From: Pyrenophora tritici-repentis
Lineage: Eukaryota > Ascomycota > Dothideomycetes > Pleosporales > Pleosporaceae
Assembly (NCBI RefSeq): GCF_003171515.1
Contig: NC_089390.1
Coordinates: 5,022,001 to 5,086,000, forward strand
Reading direction: 5' to 3'
DNA: 64,000 nt
The notes under the pieces: generated by a model
What the model was told of the DNA's origin: nothing
Seen by the model: only the letters and a program-made list of their open reading frames with translations
The model's database searches: none
Position numbers and translations under genes: made by a program
Part shown: one piece after another, positions 7,857-18,139 of the stretch
How the letters are laid out: each line of letters begins with the position of its first letter
How positions within the stretch are numbered: position 1 is the stretch's first letter

Positions 7857-10779
7857 TCAGTCGAATTTCAAGGCGTTGGCCCTCGCGATCAGTTGATCAT
7901 AAGCAGCGTCGGCCATGGGGTCGGCGCAGCAGTCCTTGATCAACGCACGCTGTGCGTCATCAACCGCCAGATCGTCAGAAATCTAATAGTGGTTAGCATA
8001 GTTCAGTCAAACTATCGCGCAGGCGAAATTAACTTACTTTGCGTGGGAATGGAAGAATCGGAAACATAAAGGCCTGGTGTCTAGCCTCAATGAGATCGTG
8101 GAAAACCGTGAGTGACGTGCTGGACATATGCTCCAAGCCCTCGTGGAAGGGGAAGAGTTGCTGCAGGGCCTTCAGAGAGGCGAGATACACGCCATACATG
8201 CCAAGGAGTTCGTGAAGCTCTTCTCGAACGCCTTCGCGCATCCTCATACCAGCAGCATCCTGGTTTTGAGCCTCACTCTCGTAGTATTTGCGACGCGTTT
8301 GCGTGCCTTCGCTCGCCTTGTAGATATACGTATCGTAAACAAGCTTGTACTCCCGAAATTTATAGGCGTCGCGGCGGAAGGTGGCGTCATAGTCGCCGTT
8401 GAAGGCCTCCCGAAGAGCTTTCAAATGGTTTGCGGTAGTAAGGAGTTGTTCCCACTTGCGGGCAATGACCTCCAGGTTCTCGATTGTGGTATTTTGGACG
8501 GAGGGCTCGGGGTCGTGGGTAAGTAGCTCTTCGGCAATGTTGATGAGCGCTCGAGGAGTGCCGTAAAAGTTGTACTCCTTCATCCAGAGATTTTTGGAGA
8601 CGGCGATATCTTTGAACAACTCATCGAACCTAGGGGAGGCTTTGGGAACAGAAGATTCAATCGTCTCCTCTTCCTGTAGATTTTCACTATCAGGTTGCTT
8701 CTTACCCCCGACAGGCTCCTTGTCCTTGGAGTCCGTGCACTTCTGTTTCTTGACCTCAGGCTTATCTTCAGTTGCCGTGGTTGCAGACCCAGGCTTCTCT
8801 TCAGTCGCCTTGGTTGCAGACTAGGGCATCTCCTCCGTCGCCTTGGCTGCAGAATCAAGCTTTGCAGATACCTGCACTGCAGAAACGGGTGCGTTGTCGG
8901 TCGCCTTGATTGAGTTCTCGGGCATCATCTCAGCCGCCTTGGCCACGGGCTGCTGCTGTGTCTTGCTCTCGATATGCTCCTCGTACTTGGAGTCTTCAAC
9001 CTTCTGGGGCGTCTCAACTTCAGGCCGCCTCTCCTCGACTACCGGTGCCGTCGTCTTGGTGTTTAGGGGAACCGGGCTGGGTTGCTTGAATATTTTCTTG
9101 ATGGACGCCATGAGACGGCGCCCCGCCTGAAAGTCGTCTTTGCCAAAGATATCGGAGTCATCGTTGCGCTTCTTCTTTAGAGCGTGGTCCAGCTCTGTCG
9201 TGGACAGGCATGCTCGGAGCGACTTGAGTTCCTCCATGGCGGCAAGGAAACGATCCACCGGGGAGACCACTTCTTTGATTGAAGTCTCAAAAACGATGGT
9301 AGACTCTGCAGACGTCTTATCTACATGAGTTTCGTTGGGGGCAGTTAAGAGCTCATCTGATACCTCGTCTATATGAGGTTCTTTGGAGACGCCGTTAACC
9401 TTAGTGGGGACGGGCGAGGTCGAGACGGTCTTGTTTGGAGCATCTGCCTGATTCTCAACTGCTGGTGTCTCGACGTCACCATTATTGGTATTGCAATCTA
9501 CGGTCTCAGTTGCCGTCACTGGAGTGGCAGGTTCCTCAGTCTGAGTGTTCTTGGCGATTTCGGATGATGATGCTGGAACCTCAATAGCAGCCTTGGATGC
9601 ACCACGCTTGAGCATACTCGAGAAATCGGGGATAGGGCCACAGAAGTCGCAGACAGACTTCGGCGCTGGGATTGTAGTAGCTAGTCCATTGCCGAACTTG
9701 ATGCCGGTCAAGCTGAAATTTGGGTTCGATGCTGGCTTCGTACCGGTTGGTCCACTGCTGACCTTGGTGCCCTCTGGACCGAAGATTGGTTTCTTTACTT
9801 CCAGCTTCGCTTTAGCCTCTGGATGATCAGTCTTCGCTGCAATGCCGCCAAGGATGGTAGGGGTAGGAGCAGGAGCAGGAGCAACGGAAAAGGTAGAGGT
9901 CACGGGCTTTCCCGCAAAGCCGCCAAAAGTAGCAACCCCAGGAGGGAAGGCAGGGCTCGCTGGCTTTTCCGTGTTCGCCACAATACCGCCAGATGTAGCA
10001 GAAGGGGCGACGAATGATGCGGGAGAGGGGGCGGACGCGGGGGCGGAGGAAAAAGGAGAGCCTGCAAAGACAAATCCTGAGGAAGGCACAAGCGTAGACT
10101 GCTTGAGAATTGAGACTGGTACCTTTGGGTCCGTGCCGAAAATGTTGGAAGCACCAGCGACAAGACCAGGAAGAAATTGGACTTTCTTCGTGTCCGTGGC
10201 ACTGATCTCAGTGACTGGGATGATGGTACCAGCAGTGGGCTTTGGCAGTTCGTCTGAGGTCATACAAATGTCCTCGACAATCTGGTCTTTGGCACTAGAG
10301 GAGGGCATAGATGCTGCCTCGCCCATCTCTGTATCACCCGTGATGGTTGCGGTGGTAGTGGTTGGTTCTTGCGAGGGGGGCGGAACGGTGGATGACTCGC
10401 CCATCTCAATATCCTCGACGGGAACAGCAACGATGATAGAGGGGGCATGTTCTTGTACCTGTGTTATCAGAAGCTGTTCCACTGTACGATGATAATCGAT
10501 GCCATCCATTTCTTGGTTCTGGGAGGAGGAGGTAATAGGTTGGGCGGCGATGGGAGTCGTGCTGGTGTGGATGACAGCGTGATCACCAAGGGCTGGATCC
10601 AAGACCATCTCTTCCGAAGAGGCTTGTGGTACACAGGCTTGGAGAGACGGGTCCACAGTCTCATCGTCTTCGAAAGCTTTGAGAATGATGGCTTCGAGGG
10701 AGAGGTCAGCGCAGTCAGGAGACTCTTCGGGTTTATCCTCAGCGCCAGATGTAGGGTCATTTCCCCCCAGCGAGATCAT
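7857..10779 (-). CDS. Large unrecognised low-complexity protein, C-terminal helical domain
   Basis: Read as exons 10779-8872, 8820-8038 and 7982-7857 this gives about 938 residues. The last intron (GTAAGT at 8037 to TTAG at 7983) is clear, and its downstream exon reads on to a TGA with ordinary helical sequence. The first intron is a proposal: the frame is open throughout except for one TAG at 8823-8821, which would be the acceptor of a 51-nt in-frame GT-AG intron. The first 640 residues are disordered, rich in Ala, Pro, Thr and Glu, with scattered FG/FAG dipeptides that faintly recall nucleoporins. After short repeats of the type SAxKATEEKP, the last 200 residues are helical and well ordered. 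The function is unknown. The start at 10779 overlaps the end of the upstream gene by 23 bases, and both may be one gene. Confidence 0.65.
8821..8871 (-). other. Possible 51-nt in-frame intron (or premature TAG)
   Basis: The segment starts GTATCT (8871-8866) and ends CCCTAG (8826-8821), is a multiple of three, and removes the only stop codon of a long frame. TTGAT at about 34 bases before the acceptor is a weak branch site. The segment itself encodes the same short repeat as its downstream flank (SAAKATEEMP against SATKATEEKP), so it looks like exon sequence. Confidence 0.5.
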
Positions 10780-11572
10780 AAAGCTCCTCTTCGAGGTTGG
10801 AGTCTTGGCTGGGTGTGGTGGGTAGATAGTAGGGCGAGTTGTTGTTGTTAGCGTCTTGATTGTAAGGAGACCTAGCAGGAGAGGGTGCCCTGTAGAGCTC
10901 TTCATCCGACTCGCCCTCAGCGTCGTCATCTATGCCAACGCCTGTGGCTGTAGTTGACGGGGCGATGGTTGGGAGACGGAGGTGGACATCTGTTTGATGG
11001 TACCTCATCAAGTACGCGCGAAACCTATCTTGGCCACTCTCGGTCTGATCGTTCAACGCCCAGTCCTCTTTCCACTCACGGAGGTCTATGAGATGGTCTT
11101 CGACTGCATCCCCGTAGATGTTGACGTTGCCGTCCGCCCCATAGGCGTCTTGCCAAAACCTTGCTTCCCAGGCAGTGGTCAAGGTGGCTTGGTTGATGGA
11201 GGACATCGGGTCCCCGGGTGGGAACAAAGCCACAATCCCTTCGATGCATCCGCGGATCAATGTACGCTTGGACTCGCGCAGGCTCTCGTAGCGATCAGCC
11301 GGGCGCCTTGGGTCTGTTGGCATTTCGGTGCATATCGAGTCGACATGTAGGTCGAAGTTTTTACGACCGGTCCAACCCTGGCTATCCTCAGGACCGTCCC
11401 AATGCTCTAACCATGCGTCCATGAGATTGAGGGCCTCAATGATGAAGTCCCTATAACCGTTGAGGTCCTCTCCCTCATCTTTCACTCGTCTGTGAATCAT
11501 CGCCTCCCACGCCTTGGCGAATACGGCAGTCACACAAAGCATGAACTCATTACCATCTGTCATAATCGACAC
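10757..11572 (-). CDS. Unrecognised protein with W-rich repeats (family member B)
   Basis: An open frame of about 271 residues carrying two copies of the helical unit shared with the gene at 6187-6849. One starts at FAKAWEAM and ends LMDAWLEHWDG; the other starts TLTTAWEARFW and ends LIDLREWKEDW. A further coding-looking stretch lies upstream (ATG at 11714, reading MSTRTSEDGV and rich in Ser/Thr) in another frame, so the true start is probably 11714 with an unresolved intron or frameshift near 11570. The C-terminal tail is acidic and Asn/Pro-rich. The frame ends in a GGGGGG tract (10768-10763); losing one G would fuse it to the gene at 7857-10779. The function is unknown. Confidence 0.65.
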   Translation of the reverse strand: MSIMTDGNEFMLCVTAVFAKAWEAMIHRRVKDEGEDLNGYRDFIIEALNLMDAWLEHWDGPEDSQGWTGRKNFDLHVDSICTEMPTDPRRPADRYESLRESKRTLIRGCIEGIVALFPPGDPMSSINQATLTTAWEARFWQDAYGADGNVNIYGDAVEDHLIDLREWKEDWALNDQTESGQDRFRAYLMRYHQTDVHLRLPTIAPSTTATGVGIDDDAEGESDEELYRAPSPARSPYNQDANNNNSPYYLPTTPSQDSNLEEELYDLAGGK

Positions 11573-11753
11573 CGGCCCTGCGCCGCCTACGCAAAGGCTG
11601 GAGATGACGAGACGGGGTAGGTGTGGAGGATGTTGTGGCTGCGGACTGGGAGGCTGTTGTGGGAGAGGAAGCCTTAGAGCTCTCCACTCCGTCTTCAGAG
11701 GTGCGGGTGGACATGATGAAAGGACAGTCGGTGTAGAGGGTATGTGGTGTCGG

Positions 11754-11756
<3 letters not shown>

Positions 11757-11814
<58 letters not shown>
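11757..11814. repeat. (TG)29 microsatellite
   Basis: 58 bases of uninterrupted TG. It lies about 45 bases upstream of the likely ATG at 11714 on the minus strand, so as (CA)29 it falls in the leader or core promoter of that gene. Confidence 0.95.
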
Positions 11815-11818
<4 letters not shown>

Positions 11819-14238
11819 TGTAGCAGGCCGCTATAGAGATATTAGAGACTGGAAGCAGTGGATAGGATCGAATTACTCACCTCTATGTGTGGCCGCGGAC
11901 AATCGTCTGTGTGTCGAGATCAAAACAGGTCGAACCTGTATTGAGCTGGGTTGCTGCGGATACACTTGGGTGTAGGCGCAATGGCGAGTACGCAAGCTTG
12001 TGTAGCGAGCACGGGGGTTCATGAGCAAACAAAGAACTGAAGCCTTTGAAAGAATTGATTGAGGTGTTGTGTGCTGGTGCTTGTGGGTGCAGGAGAAAAT
12101 GTGAGCAGAGTGGTCAATTTGCGGCCTGCGGGGGAGAGAAGTGGGTGCAAAGCTGTGTGGGAAAGACTTTATTGTCTTAGGCGGCAGCAATCGCAGCAAT
12201 GAAGAAACAGAAAAATAGCGGGTGGGTGGGGTACGTGGTGTGCGCGCGTGGGCAGTGAAAGTGAAAGAGAGTCGTTGCGTCGTGCACCTTGGAAAATGGA
12301 AATCGGCCACCACAGCAGGGCACCACTATATACAAGAGACAATAGAGAGAACTTTTGCTATATACGGTTCGAAGGAGACTATCGCATTGTGAGAGAGAAA
12401 ACTGTAGAAATGCTCAAGATGTACGGCCGCAAAGTCACGTGCGACTCTCAACTGGAGTGGACGAAATCTCCACGGCTCTGCAGTGGCCAGTAAGGTTTCG
12501 AAGTCACCGCCTATCTCAGCCCCTGACAGTCCAGCTCTTCCGGAATTTGGGCTGGAGGATTGCCTGTGTGGTGATGCAAAGGCTTCTCATGGTGTGTCGG
12601 AGTGGAGAGGGACGGGATAGATGGGCAAGAGTAGCTTCACAGTTTGATGCTTGAATATATACGAGAGACCGCGCAGAGAGAGAAGATAGGCTGCTTAGCA
12701 TCTGGGAATACTGCTTGCGATTGCTTCGTTTCAATGTAATGGGCCTGATTGCCTTGAGAAAGGCGGCCAGGACCATTCAGCAGCCCAGTGACCGAACCCA
12801 TTGGAATGATATGCGCCCAATCACATCTTTCTCATGTTTATGGCGACTAGGAAGGTCGCAATCTCTTGCAATGCGAGCCCGTTTTCCTCTGCTGTTTACA
12901 TGGTGGCTGTCTCAGCAATACATCGTGACTCGCCACAGGTCCCACGTGATAGGAAACGGATTCTAGTCTCTTGATCTTGCTTTTCCTGCGTTCAGAATCT
13001 TTCCAAGGTGATTTTCCGATTTTTAGTCTCTTGGATAAGAACTGATGGTAGTGGAGCGATTGCAGAACAAAGCCAGAGTGGTCGGTCAAGCAAAGCGTAT
13101 GAGGGGAAGGCTTGAGACTTACGGCCAGTGTGCCTTTGCCTTTGCCTTGGATATTGTATAGGAAAAAGCAGCTGTCAAGGCGCGGCGGGCGGACACTGTA
13201 TGGAAAGGAACGATGTGGTTGCGGAAGCAACGTTTGCGCCGTATGGAGCAGTATGTCACATGGCAAATATTTGTGGCTTCTTCGTATCGAAATGCATCCA
13301 AATCAGATGCCCATCCGCCTTTTGTACCCTTGTATTTTCCACGCGCTTCTTGTAACAAACTCTTGGTACCTACCAGAAAAGTGATTGGAACGCTTAGTTT
13401 CGTCGTGTTTTCTGATTGCGCATGACGCAAGAATGTTGCAGCCATATGTAGCTAGCATTTGAACGCGTCTCCAACGTTCTCATGGGTGTCTTGTACACGC
13501 GTCTTCCTTGACACAATGGCGTCTTGAGAGTATAGGTTTAGTTCGCAGCCAGCTTACGTTGCTCCAAACAGCACAATACCGACATCAATTTGAACAGCAA
13601 GATACCAGCGTCTTCCGATAATATCAAGATTCAGTAGCATACAATGCGACGAACGAACAAGGCAAAGAATAGTTGCGAGAGAGAAGAGTGAAGTTGGGAG
13701 ATTTGTGGGGCATGATGACGGCCAATGAGCAGCGCCCCAACCCCGCTGCTGAGCTTATCTCGCCATCTTGGCCGAGCCCATGCGCCAATGGCTGTGACAG
13801 AGGCCTGCATCTTCACATTTTTAGCCACGGGAAGTGCTGCAGGAACAGGGTAGTCAGCTGGCATGGCATCGATCCTCACTACGAGACTACTGCTGGTCAT
13901 CACGCAGCCCGCAACCCATCACTCAAAACTTCCAACGGCGATCGTCCATATTCGGCCCGGACCAGGAAGATCAAGCCGAGATAGCCTGCAGCTAACGAAA
14001 TTTCCTGGGCCTAGGGACGGCAAGGGACATGCGCCAAGTCCACCTTATTATACATACCACCGTCTGCCATCCAAACTTCCAGCAATCGTCGCGCAGATCA
14101 CAGTACCGCTCCACTGCTTTTACATTCAAGACCGTCCGTTAGAGCCTTTGGAACCGTTGGAATCGCCGCTGGAGCTGGAGTAGCCTCATCTAAGCTTCGT
14201 CCGCCGTGACAGCTTTAGCTCCCGCCTAAACAACACCC
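11815..14238. other. Long intergenic region, no gene supported
   Basis: About 2.4 kb with only short overlapping open frames on both strands. None has domain-like content or good splice structure. It contains the promoters of the divergent genes at either side. Confidence 0.55.
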
Positions 14239-17200
14239 GTGCATCCTGTCTCCAACCACTCTCACCCTCGATGCGGGGAAGTCATACAAGCCACAGATAC
14301 TTCAATGCAGCTCACGAACAGCCATTGTGCTGCCTTCTTTCCAAAGGCTGACGCTGCCGTCCTTTTGTCGAGACATGCTGCGCCCGCATTAGCTGAGCGT
14401 CCTACCGCGACCGCACCAATTCTTGATCCAGAGCATGCCCAACTACCGCTTGATACGCTTTCCGAAGAAGCTCTCGAGTCTGTATATCCGGAAAAGGACA
14501 ATGATTGGGCGCCCGCGCCCATCCCTAGCCAGACGCAATGTCCTTCTGAATGCAATGCCAGCCAATATCTCTTCCCTGCTCTGGCCCGCAATGAGAGGCT
14601 GAGGCTAACCATGGTCTTCTACTACACCCGCGGCGCGCTTGGGGACGAAGAACTCATGTCTCGTTTACAGGAAAAAGTCCTCATCGCTCATGAGACAGTA
14701 GGATGGGACTTCGCCATCGCCGGTCTTTTGAATCACAACACGTATACTCGCATGGTGACAGTGAATCTTCCACTCGCTGTCTTACCGCGTCGTGAGAGTA
14801 CTTGTGCCCACACTATCAACCAATCGCCAGGTGTGGGTTAAATCTAATATTCCATCAAACCGATGCTAATTAGTATAGACAATTTTCGCATTACCCAACA
14901 TGGTCGAAGACTGGCGTTTCAAGCATTCGCCTCACGTCGAGCAAGGAGGCTTACGTGCATACGCTGGCGTACCGCTCAAGTTTGAAACCGAGTTTGGCGA
15001 ACACGTGGCCTTTGGTTCCCTCTGTGTCGCTTCAAACTCCCCTCAGGAACTCTTGTCCAGAACAGTGCAGCAATCTCTAGCCCGTCTCGCCGATTGGATC
15101 GTCGCCGATATCGTTCACAGCGCAAGAGGTAGACGTCAACGCGAACGTAGGAGGATGCTAGAGCTGCTTTCTTATGCACAGCAGCAGTGCGACGAATATG
15201 CTGACATGGAACAAGCCATTCCAAACATGCTCCGCCAAGTCTACCCGGATGCCCAAGTAACCATCACTCAGGCAATAAATGGCCAAATTATTCTTGATAG
15301 TGGTACCACTTTCCTGTCCTCCAAACTGGAGCAGGGCCTCTGGGAAGACACTGCATATTTCGACTATGCTATCAAGACCATGAATCACCTGGACATGACC
15401 GCTCCCCGGGCTGTGCGTGCCATTGCTGCACAGTGCACCAGTCAACGCGCGCCCACCTTTCTTGTAGTAGCTTGCAATGACCTCAAAATGGTGTTTGACG
15501 ACGTCGATTCTTGGTTTGTGAACACGAGCGCGGTAAGTAGTAAGCGATACGGAACATAAGCATCATACACTAATTCAATAACCCTTTGCATAGACAATTT
15601 TGAGTCAATATTGGCAAGGCCTTGCACTTCGAGAAGCACTTGCAGCCAAGGAGCAATTCCTCCGCGGCATCACACATCAGCTGCGAACGCCCATACACGG
15701 CATTCTTGGGTTCAGTCGAGCTCTTGACGGAAGAGTTGAAGATGCGACATGTGATTCTCCCGACAGCCGCGTCATCACCCAGTGCAAGCCCGAGCATGGA
15801 ACAGCTAGATCCACATACCTATATCCAGACGATCAAGTCCTCGGGCGAGAGATCTCATCTCGACTGTCAACAGTCTCATCAAACTAAATCAATGGGCGTA
15901 TATTGCACAAGCAGAACGCGTACTAACCCTGCAAACCGTTTCCGAAATTGAGGGTGCCCTGCTCAAAGAAACCCTATTGGGGCTGCCAGACGATATAGCG
16001 AAGCGGCCATCCATCATCATGATACATCACCTGCCACCGAACTGCAACATGCTAGCGATCGATGTACGGGTGTTCTTGGATTGTATTCAGCCACTGATGG
16101 TAAACGCGGCCCAACATTCCGCCGGCGGTGTAGTGGCAGTATCCTTGTCGGTTGCAGAAGGACTGAAGTCGCTTACCATCGATGTTCAACATAACGGAGG
16201 AGATATAGCTACGAGTCACTACAAACGCATGATCGATGTCAATGGGAAGGTTGATCTGAGCACAGCAGAATCTGCGTTGGGATTGACGATAGCATGCAAA
16301 GCGGCAACGCTCCTTGGTGGTCAGATTACGCTGGCGACTTCTGACCACGGCGTGGGCTCGCACGCCACAGCTACTTTCAACGATCCCATCTGTGCCAGCT
16401 CCTTTCCACGAGTTCGCCCATTGAAGGAAAAACTAGTTCAACTCCCGCAAAAATTCTGCCGACTTACGTCCGAATCCCAAACATCGTCTTTGGGACATTA
16501 CTTTGGCCAGTATCTCTCAGACTCTGGATGGCTAGAGTCCACGGAAATGAAAGAAGCCTTCATGATCGTGGACTACACACCAAATCTCGCACAACTTTAC
16601 AACACTACCTGGAGTATCGCTGCCGACCAAGTTGCGATATGTCCCGTTCCCGAGAATGCATGCTTCCTTGACTTCCAAGAAGAACGGATCCGACGTCAGA
16701 ACAATGTTCTATACGTCCAGGGCCCATTCAAAAATGACATAATCGAACAAGCACTAGAGCTTGCAGATGCGATTCTTGCCGAATTTAGGCCGTTTACTCT
16801 GGAAACAAAGAGTTGTTCTATGTGGGGCATTTCTACAAAGTCCACCACCTTGCTCATTTCTCCAAGATCAAACAATCACCCAAAAACCTTGTTAGAGCGG
16901 CCTTCAATGTTTCCGGAAAAGTTGCAAACGGAGTTGGCGAAAGCTGTGCAAACTCTGCACATCCAGGTAACCGCTACGGTGCCTACTGTCGAGATCCATA
17001 AACCGAAGATAAAGCCCATGTCACTGCTCGTCGACGATAACGCCGTCAATCTGCGCCTGCTAGAAATGTACTGCACTCGCCGCAACATTCCGTATCGATC
17101 GGCAAGTGATGGGCAGCAAGCTGTGGAGCTGTTCTCTGCAGCACTCCTATTCAGGAACGATCTGTCATCACAGCAGAAATCAGACGAGAGGCCCTTTGAT

Positions 17201-17443
17201 TTGATCCTCATGGATCTACAGATGCCGGTTTGCAACGGCTTCGAAGCGACAAGACAGATACGACAGCTAGAGAGAGAGCAAGGATGCGAGAGCAGTGCTC
17301 TGTTCATTGTCACCGGCCAAGACTCGCCAGATGATCGAAGGGGCGCAGAAGAAGCAGGCGCAGACGAGTTCCTCGTGAAGCCAATAGGACCCAAGTTTCT
17401 CGATACATGGGTGAAGAAGTGGTTCCCCGACGCCGACATCTGA
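14239..17443 (+). pseudogene. Hybrid histidine kinase / response regulator with two frameshifts
   Basis: Exons 14239-14832, 14879-15532 and from 15594 join cleanly in phase. In order they give a GAF-like sensor region, a helical linker, the phospho-acceptor H-box THQLRTPIHGILG, an ATPase domain and a C-terminal receiver. The ATPase domain has an N-box (VNAAQH), a G2 box (ALGLTIAC) and a degenerate G1 box. The receiver has all key residues: the DD pair in LLVDDN, the phospho-Asp in LMDLQMP, Thr in IVTG and Lys in VKPIG. Such proteins pass phosphate from His to Asp in fungal stress signalling. One extra T at 15711-15712 and one extra G at 15843-15845 shift the frame twice, directly inside the conserved H-box helix and the helix after it. 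Sequence on both sides is conserved with no gap, so an intron cannot explain them. They are either inactivating mutations or sequencing errors. Confidence 0.8.
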
Positions 17444-18139
17444 GAGTTGTATAGACTGTCGATGGTCTACAGCATTTCTCGGCTAATAGCACATCCGGAT
17501 TTGAAAAGGATAACTGCTTTAGGCGACTTCGTATTGAGCATTCTGGATGCGAGAGCCGACTTGCCCGAAAGCAGGACTATCGGATGGCACTCACCCACAT
17601 CCACATTCATCCTGAATCTATGGAACGTATTCATGTTTGAGTTAGTATCTTCTTCATTAGGTTATTTTTGGAGTCCGTCAAAACTCTGCGGAGGATTTGT
17701 ACGGCTGGAGGTGGAGTAATATTACAAAGATCTTTTGATCAGTTTAGTCGTGTGCAGATGGACACAAAAGATGATATATCATAGCGATTCAGCAGTGGCA
17801 GATTCTGTACTTATACGCTTTAATGATAACGACAGTTCCGAGCCTTACAAGAGTTGTACGCATGTGGCAGCGATAGCAATTGTGAAGGTGGACTATGACG
17901 TCATTCATTTGTGATCCTTGGTCGTGCTCGTGCGATATATCAAGCGACGTCTCTCTTGCGATGGCTATCCCGGTCATCGCTGGGGAAGATACGTCTGATA
18001 TTACGAGAAGATAGGCCTCCAAGTTAGGCGCCCACGATGCTAAGATAACATTGCCTCTCCGTACTCTAGGCGCCAACGTAGCCATAACACCACAACACCA
18101 CAACACCACAATACCACAATACCACAACACGACGTTAAC
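17444..18139. other. Intergenic, promoter of the FAD oxidase
   Basis: No gene is seen. The only notable content is an 8-base tandem repeat at 18089-18128, directly before the oxidase start. Confidence 0.6.
18089..18128. repeat. Five tandem copies of ACCACAAC/T
   Basis: Units of eight bases (ACCACAAC or ACCACAAT) run to within 12 bases of the ATG at 18140, so they form the 5' leader of that gene. Confidence 0.9.

Noticed and set aside
9842..10492. 216-residue plus-strand frame
   Set aside because: It is the mirror of the low-complexity part of the minus-strand gene at 7857-10779; its Gly/Ala/Val richness comes from codon bias on the other strand.
11514..11975. 153-residue plus-strand frame with a long VCVCVC run
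   Set aside because: The run is the translation of the (TG)29 repeat, and the rest is antisense to the minus-strand gene.
18089..18128. CRISPR-like array
   Set aside because: The units are 8 bases long and directly adjoining, without spacers, and the organism is a eukaryote.
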